Assembly (NCBI RefSeq): GCF_013112245.1
Contig: NZ_WVRN01000002.1
Coordinates: forward strand, 372,001-436,000
Length of the DNA stretch: 64,000 bases
Direction of reading: 5' to 3'
DNA from: Ruegeria sp. HKCCD4315
Lineage (GTDB): Bacteria; Pseudomonadota; Alphaproteobacteria; Rhodobacterales; Rhodobacteraceae
Part shown: positions 1-9,229 of the stretch, in pieces
Layout of the letters: each line of letters starts with the position of its first letter
Numbering within the stretch: the first letter of the stretch is position 1
Notes under the pieces: model-generated
Told to the model about the DNA's origin: nothing
Databases searched by the model: none
The model's input: only the letters and a program-made list of their open reading frames with translations
Made by a program: the position numbers and the translations under genes

Positions 1-1
1 G

Positions 2-1252
2 CGCCACACGCGTAATTTTCGTTGTATGCATCATGGGCCTTTGGGCCCTTTGGTCGACGCCTACAGCGAGGACGAATACCTTTCGGACCTGCTCAAGGTC
101 ACTTATGGGAAAACCGACGAACATCTGGCCCGGCTGGCCATACGAACGTCAGAGGAATGCCTGCCGTGGATGGAGGAGAGGGGGGTTCGCTTTCAACCGT
201 CTTTGTCAGGAACACTCTCGCTTGCGCGGACAAACGCGTTTTTCATGGGCGGCGGCAAGTCTTTGGTGAATGCGTATTACAGGACAGTGGCGGGTCTGGG
301 CGTCGATGCGCTGTATGAGGCCGCTGTGACGCATTTAGAGCTGAATGGCGATCAGATCGAATGGGTGGACTATACCTATGAAGGCCAGTCTCATCGCATC
401 ACTCCAAAGGCTGTCATCGTTGCCTCAGGTGGATTCCAGGCCGACACCGATTGGCTGACCCGCGCATGGGGAGAGCCCGCGAAGAACTTCCTGATCAGAG
501 GGACCCCATATAACCGAGGCGTTGTTTTGGCCGATCTTCTGGATCAAGGTGTTGAAAGTGTCGGGGACCCCACACAGTGCCACGCCGTCGCCATTGATGG
601 GCGTGCGCCGAAATTCGACGGGGGTATCGTGACCCGTCTGGACTGCGTTCCGTTTTCCATCGTTGTGAATAAGAACGCCGAACGGTTTTATGATGAAGGT
701 GAGGATGTTTGGCCCAAACGGTACGCGATCTGGGGTCGTCTGGTGGCGGCGCAAGCGGACCAGGTTGGCTTCGTTATCATTGACGCAAAATCGCTGAACT
801 TATTCATGCCGTCCGTTTTTCCGCCGCTGAAGGCGGACACGTTGGAAGAATTAGCCGCGAAGATGAGCCTTCCGGCAGATAAGCTGACAGCAACAGTTGC
901 CGAGTTCAACGCAGCCTGCGGCGACACCAGCGGCTTCCATCCAACCGAATTGGACGGCGTCGCGACCTCGGGCTTGACCCCACCCAAGACCAACTGGGCG
1001 CGCCCGATCACGGAGCCTCCGTTTTATGGCTACTCACTGCGAACTGGCGTGACCTTCACCTATCTCGGGCTGAAAGTCGACGATACAGCGCAGTGTTCGA
1101 CCCCGAACGGCAAAATCAAGAACCTTTGGGCGGCTGGGGAAACCATGGCCGGGTCGATTTTGGGGCAGGGGTATCTGGCAGGGTTTGGGATGACCATCGG
1201 AACCGTTTTCGGACGCATCGCAGGACGTGAGGCCGCCACTTATGCAAACTGA
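2..1252 (+). CDS. tcuA: Tricarballylate dehydrogenase, FAD-dependent (5' end outside window)
   Basis: This is the C-terminal part of a flavoprotein of the fumarate-reductase/succinate-dehydrogenase FAD family that oxidises tricarballylate to cis-aconitate. The frame is open from base 2 and reads RHTRNFRCMH before the first in-frame ATG at 26. That stretch looks like family sequence, so the true start lies upstream of the window and the ATG at 26 is not the start. Visible family features are the FAD-domain return IVASGGF near 420 and the C-terminal LWAAGE/GSILGQGYLAGFGMTIGTVFGR block that closes the FAD site. It overlaps tcuB by 11 bases, which implies translational coupling. In Salmonella TcuA works with the membrane Fe-S protein TcuB, which reoxidises its flavin. 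Family assignment is firm; the exact substrate is inferred from the tcuB neighbour. Confidence 0.88.
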   Translation, partial: RHTRNFRCMHHGPLGPLVDAYSEDEYLSDLLKVTYGKTDEHLARLAIRTSEECLPWMEERGVRFQPSLSGTLSLARTNAFFMGGGKSLVNAYYRTVAGLGVDALYEAAVTHLELNGDQIEWVDYTYEGQSHRITPKAVIVASGGFQADTDWLTRAWGEPAKNFLIRGTPYNRGVVLADLLDQGVESVGDPTQCHAVAIDGRAPKFDGGIVTRLDCVPFSIVVNKNAERFYDEGEDVWPKRYAIWGRLVAAQADQVGFVIIDAKSLNLFMPSVFPPLKADTLEELAAKMSLPADKLTATVAEFNAACGDTSGFHPTELDGVATSGLTPPKTNWARPITEPPFYGYSLRTGVTFTYLGLKVDDTAQCSTPNGKIKNLWAAGETMAGSILGQGYLAGFGMTIGTVFGRIAGREAATYAN

Positions 1253-2309
1253 ATTGATACAGGAAGCCCGCAGACAGGCCGAGATTTGTAATGCTTGCCG
1301 GTATTGCGAAGGGTATTGTTCGGTCTTCCCGTCACTCCACGCGGAACGCGCTTTCTCGGACGGGAACATTACCCAACTTGCCAACCTTTGCCACAATTGC
1401 CGCGGTTGCTACTATGCCTGCCAGTACACAGCCCCACACGAGTTCGACCTGAACCTGCCCAAAGCCTTGGCCGAGGTGCGGAGGGACAGTTGGGAAAGCT
1501 TTGCATGGCCGCAGCCGCTGGCGCGCCGGTTCCATACGCAAGGCGGAGTTATCGCCTTGGCGCTTGTGATTGGATTTGCCCTGTTGTTCTGGGCTATCCG
1601 CGCCATCGGGTCCAGCGGAGGCGAGGGGTTTTACGCCGTCCTGTCCCACAATGCGATGGTCGCAATCTTTGCGCCCGCTTTCCTGCTGCCTCTGTTCAGC
1701 ATAGCCATCAGCCTCAGGCGCTATTGGGCCGAGGTTGGCGGCAAACCGATTCAAATCTCTGACCTGACAACTGCTTTCAAACGCGCAGGCAAGATGCAGG
1801 ATTTGGCTGCAGGCCATGGTGAGGGCTGCAATTTCGAGGATGAAGACCGGTTCAGCCAGGGCCGACGGCACATTCACCACGCCATCATGTATGGGTTCCT
1901 GCTGTGCTTTGCGTCGACCTCGGTGGCGACGGTCATGCATTACGGCTTTGGTCTGCACGCACCCTACAGTTTCTGGTCTTTGCCCAAGTTGTTCGGGATT
2001 TCCGGTGGGATTCTTCTGACACTCGGGTGTGGCGCAATGGTGCTTCTCAAGCGAAAATCTGACCGAAATCTTGGCGACCCGTCGGCATGGGGCGGCGATA
2101 TCGCCTTCATCCTGCTGCTTGGCTTCGTAGGATTTAGCGGATTGGTTCTATACGCCCTTGGCTCAACGACTCTAATGCCCCAGCTGCTCGCGATCCATCT
2201 GGGTTCGGTTCTGGCGTTCTTCCTGCTGACACCATACACCAAAATGGCGCATGGGTTCTATCGTCTCGCGGCACTTGTTCGGGATGCCCAAAGGAAGCGA
2301 GGTTCTTAG
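1242..2309 (+). CDS. tcuB: Tricarballylate utilisation 4Fe-4S membrane protein TcuB
   Basis: An Fe-S membrane protein of the TcuB/CitB family that passes electrons from the flavin of TcuA to the quinone pool. The N-terminal 70 residues carry two cysteine clusters (CNACRYCEGYC and CHNCRGCYYAC), typical of paired 4Fe-4S binding. Several hydrophobic helices follow from about residue 95 to the end, with histidines suitable for haem or quinone contact. I chose the ATG at 1242, which overlaps the end of tcuA, over the earlier in-frame codon at 1227. Length (355 residues) fits the family. It is convergent with the LuxR gene, only 7 bases away. No tricarballylate transporter (tcuC) or regulator is visible downstream; they may lie before the window. 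Confidence 0.87.
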   Translation: MQTELIQEARRQAEICNACRYCEGYCSVFPSLHAERAFSDGNITQLANLCHNCRGCYYACQYTAPHEFDLNLPKALAEVRRDSWESFAWPQPLARRFHTQGGVIALALVIGFALLFWAIRAIGSSGGEGFYAVLSHNAMVAIFAPAFLLPLFSIAISLRRYWAEVGGKPIQISDLTTAFKRAGKMQDLAAGHGEGCNFEDEDRFSQGRRHIHHAIMYGFLLCFASTSVATVMHYGFGLHAPYSFWSLPKLFGISGGILLTLGCGAMVLLKRKSDRNLGDPSAWGGDIAFILLLGFVGFSGLVLYALGSTTLMPQLLAIHLGSVLAFFLLTPYTKMAHGFYRLAALVRDAQRKRGS

Positions 2310-2316
2310 TTTCAAC

Positions 2317-3084
2317 TTACGGCTCGATGACACCATAGATTAACGCGCGCGACACTGCATGCGCTCTGTTGCGCGCATTCAAGCGTTTAGCCGCATTCTT
2401 TATGTGCAGTTCGATTGTTTTGTCCGCAACGGACAGCTTGAAAGCGATTTCCTTGTTGGTCAGACCAGCGGCAACCCACAGCAAACACTCTTTTTCGCGG
2501 GAAGAGAGCGGAAAAAACTGCCGCATCATATCGCCCTCTTGCACTCGGGAATGAAACAGCATGGCGATGCTTTCAATCAGCGGCGTTGCGCGCGCAACAA
2601 TCTTGTCCCCTTCTTTGTCGTTTTCAGCGTCAAAACACACGCCTGTCCCGCCCAGTTTCCAGTTCGATGCATCCCGAACGGGAACAGTAATTCCGTAGGC
2701 CATTCCAAACTCTTTCATAGAATTCAGAAAGAAATCCGATTTTTCAGTCTGGTACTTTTTTGCGCGGGGGTCTCGCCACGAGATCGGTCGGTAATCTTCG
2801 GTCAACGCATATTGAGCAAATGGGTCGTGATCAATGTAGCCCTCGTCAAGGTACAGCTTGTTGAACTCTTCAACATGAGACGACATCGCGACAACCTCGG
2901 AAGCAATCGAACGGCCAACAGTCTTTGGGAAAAAGCCATAAACTGCGCTCTTTACTCCGAGTTGAGACAAAGTGTCGGAATAGTGTGACCAAGCAAGATC
3001 AACGGTTGCTGCATTTGACAGCTTTTCAGAAAACTCAAGAAGATTACTTGTTCTTTCTTTGTCGATATAAGTAATTCTTTTCAT
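2317..3084 (-). CDS. LuxR-family transcriptional regulator with autoinducer-binding-type domain
   Basis: A two-domain regulator. The N-terminal 170 residues resemble the autoinducer-binding domain of LuxR proteins (for example YGITVPVRD near residue 120 and the segment around WRDPR). The C-terminus is a GerE-type helix-turn-helix (LSSREKECLLWVAAGLTNKE then IAFKLSVADKTIELHIKNAAKRL). The ATG at 3084 is preferred; a GTG at 3105 would add seven residues. No luxI-type synthase lies in the window, so it is either an orphan (solo) receptor or its synthase is elsewhere. It stands alone on the minus strand between tcuB and a lipoprotein gene, and no target can be named from the sequence. Confidence 0.82.
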   Translation of the reverse strand: MKRITYIDKERTSNLLEFSEKLSNAATVDLAWSHYSDTLSQLGVKSAVYGFFPKTVGRSIASEVVAMSSHVEEFNKLYLDEGYIDHDPFAQYALTEDYRPISWRDPRAKKYQTEKSDFFLNSMKEFGMAYGITVPVRDASNWKLGGTGVCFDAENDKEGDKIVARATPLIESIAMLFHSRVQEGDMMRQFFPLSSREKECLLWVAAGLTNKEIAFKLSVADKTIELHIKNAAKRLNARNRAHAVSRALIYGVIEP

Positions 3085-3305
3085 TTCGCACTTAACAAAT
3101 ACCACTCACCAATGCCGTTTATCTTGGCGTCGAAATGATCAGTCCGTCAAGTTATTTAGATCAAAGGGAAATCGCCGAAGTTGCACACACACGTTCGCGC
3201 AAAATGATAACAATGCGCAGCCAAGTGGCGCTTCGATTTGCTGTACCCGCTGACAAAAGGCGAAGATTGCAAAACTACGTAAATTTTTCAAAGGCTGGCA
3301 GAATG

Positions 3306-3632
3306 TCAACTGCCGCACTGTTTCTTTGTCTTGCTTTCAAAGTTCAGCAAAATCATAGATAAGGCCGCCATATCGAGAAACCCTTCAAATCCAGCCTCTT
3401 TTCGAAGCCTTTCGGCTTCGACCTGGTCTCCTTTTGCACCAGCCATGACAATGGCAAAAACTTCCTCATCAAGATCGGTTTTGGCCAGTTCGTATTGACA
3501 TGTACAATACCCCTTCGAGCTTGCCCCCATTTTTAGGCAAAAATCAACAAATGCAGACTTGTCTCGGTCTCCCCAACACCCGGCAAGCACTAGAGCCACA
3601 GATGGGATGGCCATAAACCTAACGATCTTCAT
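3306..3632 (-). CDS. Small lipoprotein of unknown function
   Basis: A protein of about 108 residues. Starting at the ATG at 3632, it opens with a short charged n-region, a hydrophobic stretch and a lipobox (LVLAGC), so it is predicted to be lipid-anchored in the envelope. The mature part has a CTC motif (GYCTCQYE) and a C-terminal cysteine. An upstream in-frame extension to 3701 would bury the signal peptide and is rejected. It lies 40 bases downstream of another lipoprotein gene on the same strand and probably shares its transcript. I do not recognise the family. Confidence 0.65.
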   Translation of the reverse strand: MKIVRFMAIPSVALVLAGCWGDRDKSAFVDFCLKMGASSKGYCTCQYELAKTDLDEEVFAIVMAGAKGDQVEAERLRKEAGFEGFLDMAALSMILLNFESKTKKQCGS

Positions 3633-3672
3633 AGTTATCCTCGCTTGTCCAAGCGTTCTTAAATCCAAAGTC

Positions 3673-4167
3673 TCAGTTCTCATAAACAACGGCTTCTGCA
3701 CAGTCTTCTTCGCCGATGCGACAGCTTATGTCCGTTAAGTGAACCTCGAATGAGGCTTCGCAAGCTTGTTTCGGGAACTCCACAAACAAGGTGCTTTTCC
3801 CGCTGGGCAGGTCGACATAGCGCACATGGTCGGATCTTGAGTAGGCGTTACGCGGACCACCTGTCCATTTATCCCTGAATATATCGTACTTAGGTTCCTG
3901 TGCCGCCAGAGGGTCCATTACAGTGACCTCAAAGCCCAGGTGGTGAATGATTTCTGAATTGCCGTTTTCCAGCTCAAATCGCACAGCGCAATTCTCGAGG
4001 CTCATACCAAATAAAGAGCTGCTGCTTTTCACCGAACCAATATGGCGCAACGAGATTTCTTTGGGCTTGCAGGCCGCCAAAAAAATGAATGAAAAGAGTA
4101 CGGCGAAACCGATTTTTGTCCGAACGCCAAACACTTGGCACAGGCTCCTGTTCCTATAGCTGTCCAC
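3673..4167 (-). CDS. Putative lipoprotein of unknown function
   Basis: A protein of 164 residues with a GTG start at 4167, supported by an AAGGAG ribosome binding site nine bases upstream. The N-terminus holds a hydrophobic segment ending in a lipobox-like FLAAC around residue 32, which implies export and lipidation. The remainder looks like a small beta-rich domain (alternating hydrophobics, LPSGKSTLFVEFPKQAC) with several cysteines. It is followed by the lipoprotein at 3306-3632. No family recognised. Confidence 0.6.
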   Translation of the reverse strand: MDSYRNRSLCQVFGVRTKIGFAVLFSFIFLAACKPKEISLRHIGSVKSSSSLFGMSLENCAVRFELENGNSEIIHHLGFEVTVMDPLAAQEPKYDIFRDKWTGGPRNAYSRSDHVRYVDLPSGKSTLFVEFPKQACEASFEVHLTDISCRIGEEDCAEAVVYEN

Positions 4168-4279
4168 TATGTTGCTCCTTGATGCTACTGCCTGAAGCAG
4201 TGCCCTAGAAACCGGGAACTATCGGTATGCAAGTTCCAAAATCCTGGCGCTGCACTGTTTTGGCAGGGCAGGGCTGCAT

Positions 4280-4681
4280 TTAGCGCGTCATGTTTGACAA
4301 CACGCCTTTTGAGCGGATTTGGCTAAAGATGACGAATATCGGTACAATGATACCAATCGCGGCGACATACTGTAAAAATGTGAACCAAATTCCAAAGCCT
4401 ACAGTTGATCGCCGAACGTTGATAAAGCCAGCCCCGGCAACCAGCGCAACAGTAGCAATCTTCAGAACCAATGCATTTGTAGGATCATAAGTTTCGGAGT
4501 TCGGGTTGCTCATCAAAGCGCCAAACAACAATGTTCCAAGGCTGAGGACAACCAAAACAAATGTCCAATTAAAAACCATGTTGAAGCCGTAGATTTCCCT
4601 GGCTTTTTTGGCTTGGTTCATCAGTATGAAAATTGAGCCCAATACAAAGGCAATAACCAATAACACATTAAAAGCTTCCAT
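4280..4681 (-). CDS. Four-helix membrane protein of unknown function
   Basis: A protein of 133 residues with hydrophobic helices near residues 3-20, 35-55, 70-88 and 100-122, and a short polar C-terminus. A ribosome-binding-like AGGAGACC precedes the ATG at 4681. It may be a small inner-membrane protein. There is no recognisable catalytic motif, and the function is unknown. It is the last core-looking gene before the accessory region that begins near 5005. Confidence 0.6.
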   Translation of the reverse strand: MEAFNVLLVIAFVLGSIFILMNQAKKAREIYGFNMVFNWTFVLVVLSLGTLLFGALMSNPNSETYDPTNALVLKIATVALVAGAGFINVRRSTVGFGIWFTFLQYVAAIGIIVPIFVIFSQIRSKGVLSNMTR

Positions 4682-5004
4682 GAAGCTTGGTCTCCTTTCG
4701 ATTTGTTACGCGAAACCTTGCACTTAGGTGCCGCCACGCATTGGATTGAATGCTGGTATTAAAATCGCGCAATCGACAAAGTCGAAGAATATAGGAATTT
4801 CCCTAGGTTGGTGCGAAACCTCTTAGTCTTCGCATCGGAGCCGTTGTCCAAGACAAGCCACTGGTAGCACGACGTTTTACCGATTTGCTTCGGCTTACAA
4901 GGGTGAGGTCTGGATTGTGAGCCGCGGTTGGAATCCCGTGGCGAAGACCTCAGAACAATTAGGATCGAATTCACGAACTCAACGGTATAATCAAGATTAT
5001 GTTA

Positions 5005-5031
5005 AATATGGTGCGGGTGGAGGGACTTGAA
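5005..5031 (-). repeat. 27-bp copy of the tRNA-Leu 3' end (outer attachment-site remnant)
   Basis: Bases 5005-5031 are identical to 17345-17371, which cover the last bases of the tRNA-Leu(UAG) gene and its immediate 3' flank. Such a copy is what an integrated element leaves when a tyrosine recombinase uses a tRNA 3' end. It marks the left edge of the accessory DNA. The surrounding stretch 4682-5154 holds no convincing gene. Confidence 0.75.
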
Positions 5032-5154
5032 TTCCTTTTCCGATACGTTCTTTGCTGTTCCGGCGTGTTTAATAAAAGGGATAAAACATTGTAAAAATAT
5101 ATATTTAACTTTCCAGTTTGTTCCAAAGTACTCTGTTAAATACAAGATATAGAA

Positions 5155-5880
5155 GTGGGACTAAAAGTTGGACCAATATGCGAGTCAGGCACTTCGGTGC
5201 AGGAAATAGCGCGGCTTCACTATGGAAATGATCATGTCTGTAGTCATGGTGATTACTTGACGTTAGGCCATGCCGGGTGTGCAAAGTTCAATTTCGTCTC
5301 GGGCCACTTCGGCATTCAATTTGCACGTCCTTTGATGAGGGAGAGATACAGCTTTACATTCCTAAGAGACCCTGTGGACAGGATCATTTCAATGGACCGG
5401 TTTCTCTCGAGACAACAGGATGAGAGCAACAAGCTCGTTCCTATAGCCAGAAATCACGACATCAAGGAATTCTTGAATTATGTTGATGATCTAGAGTTTG
5501 CTCAGCGACTGTGGAATACGCAAACTTGGGAACTTCATTCTGGATGGCCTAGTTGTGAAATGCTTTAGGATCCAGGAAACCATATTGTCAAAGATCCAAG
5601 AGTAATAAATCCCGACAATCTTCTGGAGGGAGCCCGACAAAACCTTAAAGAGTTCAATCACATCGGTTTTGTTGAAAGTTTTGAAAATAACATCCAGGCA
5701 GTTTTTTCTGATCTGGGTGCACCAAATATTACTGTGCCCTATAGCAACGCATCCCCACCAGTTGAGAATGAAGTTGATAGCAAATCATTGGCGCTCATTA
5801 AAGAAATTACGGCTTTGGATCACGTGATAGTCGAGGATGCAAGGAAGTTGATGCAAGCAAGATACTCATCGCCCTACTGA
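5155..5880 (+). pseudogene. Sulfotransferase-family pseudogene (in-frame TAG)
   Basis: The frame reads as a paralogue of the intact sulfotransferase at 7458-8174 along nearly the whole length, interrupted by one TAG at 5566-5568. Both sides align: before it SGTSVQEIARLHYGNDHVCS and FTFLRDPVDRI; after it NLLEGARQNLKEFNHIGFVE and ITALDHVIVEDARK, ending at the TGA at 5878-5880. The neighbouring residues (MG-Q-D in the paralogue) suggest a CAG-to-TAG change. The N-terminus is also damaged: the PAPS-binding QKTAGTS of the paralogue is ICESGTS here, and no good start codon or ribosome binding site precedes it. It is therefore a decayed duplicate. Confidence 0.8.
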
Positions 5881-6240
5881 ACACTTTGTCTCGTCGCGCA
5901 CATGTACTGCAAACCCTAGTTGTAAGGATACCCAGTTCGTTTGTTCAGCTTTCATGCCTATAGCCCAGTAGCCTTCCGACAGCCAACCACTGCGAAAATA
6001 ACCAATGCCGGTGTTTGGCTGCAGGCTACTAAAGGCTTGAAAGTCGTCGGCGTCAGCTTTGTCCCGTATGGATGGCTCCTGAAAAGCAAGAACTTTTGGG
6101 GTGATTGGCATTTGTCAGAAGCGGTCTTGTGTCCGGCCTGTTCGCGCGGTGTATGCGACCGCTGGCCCTGATGGGTGCCACGACCCAAGTACCCAACCGC
6201 GCGATTTGCCCAATTAACCAACTTGACTAGACAAGGCCTT
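5881..6240. other. Intergenic stretch, possible gene remnant on minus strand
   Basis: There is no confident gene here. An 81-codon minus-strand frame (5866-6111) contains a stretch, NTGIGYFRSGWLSEGYWAIG, that looks like part of an outer-membrane beta-barrel. It lacks a signal peptide and a full domain, so at most it is a remnant. Confidence 0.25.
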
Positions 6241-6241
6241 C

Positions 6242-7467
6242 TTGGTTGTTAGTGCACGGACCCCGTCAGAGAGAAAGATCTTGAGTCGATTGCCAAAAAT
6301 AAACCTCTTTAACACGCTTGGCGACGACCGCCCCACACCTTCTAACCCAGCGGCAGGCGGCACAATGCCGGCGCTTCTGGGGCTAAGGGGTTTGGCAGCC
6401 GTTTCGGTTGTACTGTTTCACATAAACCGGCAAATCAAGATCGACGTGCCCGACTGGCTCTGGTTTGTAACAACCCATTTCGGACACGGTGTGTTTCTCT
6501 TCTTCGTTCTTAGCGCGTTCTCTCTTTCCTACACCAATGTTCGGCGGATCGGGCAACCGAATTGGCTGGTTCAGTATGCGATCAAACGCTTTTCCGGATC
6601 GCCCCACTGTTCTATGCGGTTCTGGCTTCGGAATTGCTAAGGCAGTATCTGAGCGCTGGTCGCATTATCTCACCCGACTGGCAAATCTTTGCCAACATTA
6701 CTTTCACCTTCGGGTTGGTTCCGCACGCGTCGATGGTTTGGGCTGGATGGACGGTTGGGGTTGAGATGCTATTCTATGCAGTTTTTCCATTTCTGCTGAT
6801 CGCCTTGACAGGAACTAACCGGGCAATATTGCTACTTATCGTGGCATTGGCCGTTAGCCTCGTATCCCGAATCATTATTGGAAACATCGATCTTGATACT
6901 GGGCGTTCTCCCCCTTGGGCTTATTTCTCCTTCCAGTCAAACCTTTGGTTTTTTGCGCTTGGAATGGTCACGTTCTTCTTTATCAACTGGCACACCCAAC
7001 TAGAGACAATTGCTCACCGAACCGTCTCAATCTTTGCGGGTATCTCGATCGCGATACTGCTATGGGTTTCCGAAGCCCTTCGTTTTGTTCCCGATTGGCG
7101 GATCGTGCGGCCAGACCTGTTGGTGTTTGGCATCATTTTCGCGATTTTAACCGCTTGGCAATATCTGCGTCCCAGCTGGCTTCTTTCGAACGGCCTAATG
7201 AGATATCTCGGCGATCGCAGTTTCAGTATCTATCTTTGTCATCCAGTCTTCCTGTTCTATTTCCGCGACCAGATTTACATGATCCACGATTTCTTCGTGT
7301 CTCGACTCGGTTCTCCCGCATTCCTTGTGACAAGTTTGACAGTCATGATCTGCCTCATGGCGATTGTGGAAGTCACGTTTCGTGCCATTGAATTGAATGG
7401 TTTGCGGCTGTCCTCAATGGCCTCGCGGGCAGTGAGCAGGAAACCTCGAGCCACCAATCAACCGTAG
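6242..7467 (+). pseudogene. Acyltransferase 3-family membrane protein, frameshifted
   Basis: Two overlapping frames together make one acyltransferase-3 (OafA/NodX-type) integral membrane protein, which O-acylates surface polysaccharide or lipid. The first frame gives the N-terminus (MPALLGLRGLAAVSVVLFHI from the ATG at 6365, with the family RG and H, and the helix GVFLFFVLSAFSLSY). The second gives the rest from FRIAPLFYAV to the last helices (YLGDRSFSIYLCHPVFLF). The frames join at 6590-6597, in cgcttttccgg, where one missing T in a T-run would restore IKRFFRIAPLFY. Either the gene is broken or the assembly has a homopolymer error. Its 3' end overlaps the convergent sulfotransferase by ten bases. 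Confidence 0.78.
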
Positions 7468-8174
7468 GCCTTAACCGCCCGAGCGCCCTCATAAAGCTGC
7501 CGGTCCAATGCCGTCATCTCTTCGATTGCCGCCCGCGTTTCCCCGTCCAGAACCATTGCGGTCGAAGACGAGGCGTTCGAATGCGGCACCTCGATCTCGC
7601 CTGCACCTAGGTCCCTGAAGATCTTTCGGATATCGCTGTCGAAACTATCGGCGAATCCGACATAATCGAACAGGGCGAGATTGGCCCGCGCACCCTCAAG
7701 CAGGCTGTCTTCGTCTTGATCGATGAAATTGGTAATGTACTTTCCGTCCTTGTCCTGTCCCATGTCGTACGAGACCCAGCCGTGATAAAGCTGCCAGACT
7801 TGGTGGTTCCAGATATGCGGTGCAAATTCGGGCTCCTTCGCCCGCGTAACGAAACCCTTCAGATCATGGCTTTTCGCAACTTCCGCAAGCTTGCTTTTAT
7901 CGGCATCCTGCTTTGACAAGAATGAATAAAGTGACACAATCCGCGAAACTGGGTCGCGTAGAAACGTAAAGGTATACCTGCCTTCCAGAAGCGGCTTGGC
8001 GAAGGCGACACCAAAATGGCCGGAAACAAAATCGTAAGCCTCGCAGCCGGCACGCCCGATTGTCAGGAAGTCGCCATGACTACAGACCGCGTCGTTCCCG
8101 TACACGGCGCGCGCCATCTCCTGAACCGATGTTCCGGCAGTCTTCTGGATGTGAAGAAAAAGTGCAGGTTGCAT
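7458..8174 (-). CDS. Sulfotransferase family protein
   Basis: A protein of 238 residues of the Sulfotransfer_2-like group, which moves a sulfuryl group from PAPS to a carbohydrate or similar acceptor. The 5'-phosphosulfate loop is at the N-terminus (LHIQKTAGTSVQE, residues 7-19) and the 3'-phosphate-binding region is FTFLRDPVSRIVSLYSFL near residue 70. There is no signal peptide or membrane helix, so it is cytoplasmic. A purine-rich GAGGGAAG precedes the ATG at 8174. It lies beside an acyltransferase pseudogene and a decayed copy of itself, which suggests a polysaccharide- or lipid-decorating locus that is eroding. Confidence 0.8.
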   Translation of the reverse strand: MQPALFLHIQKTAGTSVQEMARAVYGNDAVCSHGDFLTIGRAGCEAYDFVSGHFGVAFAKPLLEGRYTFTFLRDPVSRIVSLYSFLSKQDADKSKLAEVAKSHDLKGFVTRAKEPEFAPHIWNHQVWQLYHGWVSYDMGQDKDGKYITNFIDQDEDSLLEGARANLALFDYVGFADSFDSDIRKIFRDLGAGEIEVPHSNASSSTAMVLDGETRAAIEEMTALDRQLYEGARAVKAYG

Positions 8175-8882
8175 TTGGGATCTTCCCTCGTCTTATTGAT
8201 GGTTAGTGACTCTTGATGTTGTGGCAACCGCTCACACCCGCAAGTTAATTGCGATCTGAGCCGTCTTACACCGAAGGTACCGCCGTGAACCTTGTCACTA
8301 CCACTGCGGGATGACAAGGCAGGCGAAGCTGGAACCGCGCGTGTCGCGCTGGCCGAATCGTCTGAAATCGTGGCTTAGGTTTCCGCATGCTAAGTCACGA
8401 CACCTTGAGGCTGCTGGGATCTCCTCAGTGTTAACCAGTTCGGCAACTTCTTGAGGTTCTTCAATACGCAATTTGGTCATCCCTCGTTTGCAGCATAAAA
8501 GAGCAAGCGATGGACGGCAGTTTGGTCCGCAAAGGAGACGTTCAAGCAGGTCGCCGCGAATGTCCATAACGCAGGACTTAAACCTGGTATTTCCTAATAT
8601 CCGCTTTGGCGCCTCGTACATCCGTTGGCAGGCGGCAACATGCGCCATTCCAGAGTAATAGTTAGTGACTAATCCAAATTTCACCATTCGGTGAAGTGCA
8701 AACAACTACCGTTACACCCTGATGGAGTTCTCGAAGACTTGTGAGCAGCTCACTCCAGGGCTCATTGCTGATTTTACCGACAATCCGCAGACTACGGCGA
8801 GACTAAGGTTGGCCTGTTAGTGGGGCCGACAACAACTGGTTTCAACTAAGTATCTAATATGTATTAAATTTATTCAATTCTT
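8175..8882. other. Long intergenic stretch without a convincing gene
   Basis: About 700 bases between the sulfotransferase start and the 54-bp tRNA-Leu repeat. A 135-codon minus-strand frame (8298-8705) exists, but it is cysteine- and arginine-rich, has no recognisable domain and no ribosome binding site. I treat it as unsupported or as a remnant. Confidence 0.4.
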
Positions 8883-8936
8883 TGGTGCGGGTGGAGGGAC
8901 TTGAACCCCCACGCCTTGCGGCGCCAGAACCTAAAT
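8883..8936 (-). repeat. 54-bp direct repeat of tRNA-Leu 3' half (attachment site of inner island)
   Basis: Bases 8883-8936 are identical to 17349-17402. The identity runs from the CCA end through the T arm and variable arm to the end of the anticodon loop, then stops abruptly. A direct repeat of the 3' half of a tRNA gene, ending at the anticodon loop, is a classic att core for tyrosine-recombinase islands. With the intact tRNA it brackets an 8.4-kb island (8.9-17.35 kb). Confidence 0.88.
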
Positions 8937-9031
8937 TTCACGCGGATCTTTAAAAATCAGGGGCTTAGCTGGGAAATTTCCCAAGACATAGCGTGAACAA
9001 AACCAGAAACTGGGAAACAGGAGTAAACAGG

Positions 9032-9229
9032 ATGGAAGCATTGCCAGTAGATAGAATTTCAAAGCCCGCAGAAGAGTTTGACGCTGCCGTTGAAAGGTTC
9101 GAGGCAGCGCTATTGGAGTCCAGTGCATATATGCCAGCTATGGCAACTAGATTACGGCTCATCGCGGATGAATTGGCTGACCGCTACCCAGACCCTTCTA
9201 ACGGTGGCGAAGACCGACCGTCTTGGTAG
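9032..9229 (+). CDS. Small protein of unknown function
   Basis: A protein of 65 residues. The ATG at 9032 has a GGAG site 14 bases upstream; the in-frame codon at 8993 is closer to the att repeat and lacks one. The sequence is acidic and helical (EEFDAAVERFEAALLESSAY), with no cysteine and no membrane segment. It is the first gene inside the island and is convergent, without a gap, with the zinc-ribbon gene at 9230. No family recognised. Confidence 0.5.
   Translation: MEALPVDRISKPAEEFDAAVERFEAALLESSAYMPAMATRLRLIADELADRYPDPSNGGEDRPSW

Noticed and set aside
2317..3084. Complete quorum-sensing pair
   Set aside because: No LuxI-type synthase found near the LuxR-type gene on either strand.
4759..4974. 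71-codon minus-strand frame before the outer att repeat
   Set aside because: Low-quality composition, no start signal and no resemblance to an integrase fragment.
8298..8705. 135-codon minus-strand frame
   Set aside because: No domain, odd composition and no ribosome binding site; kept only as part of the gap description.
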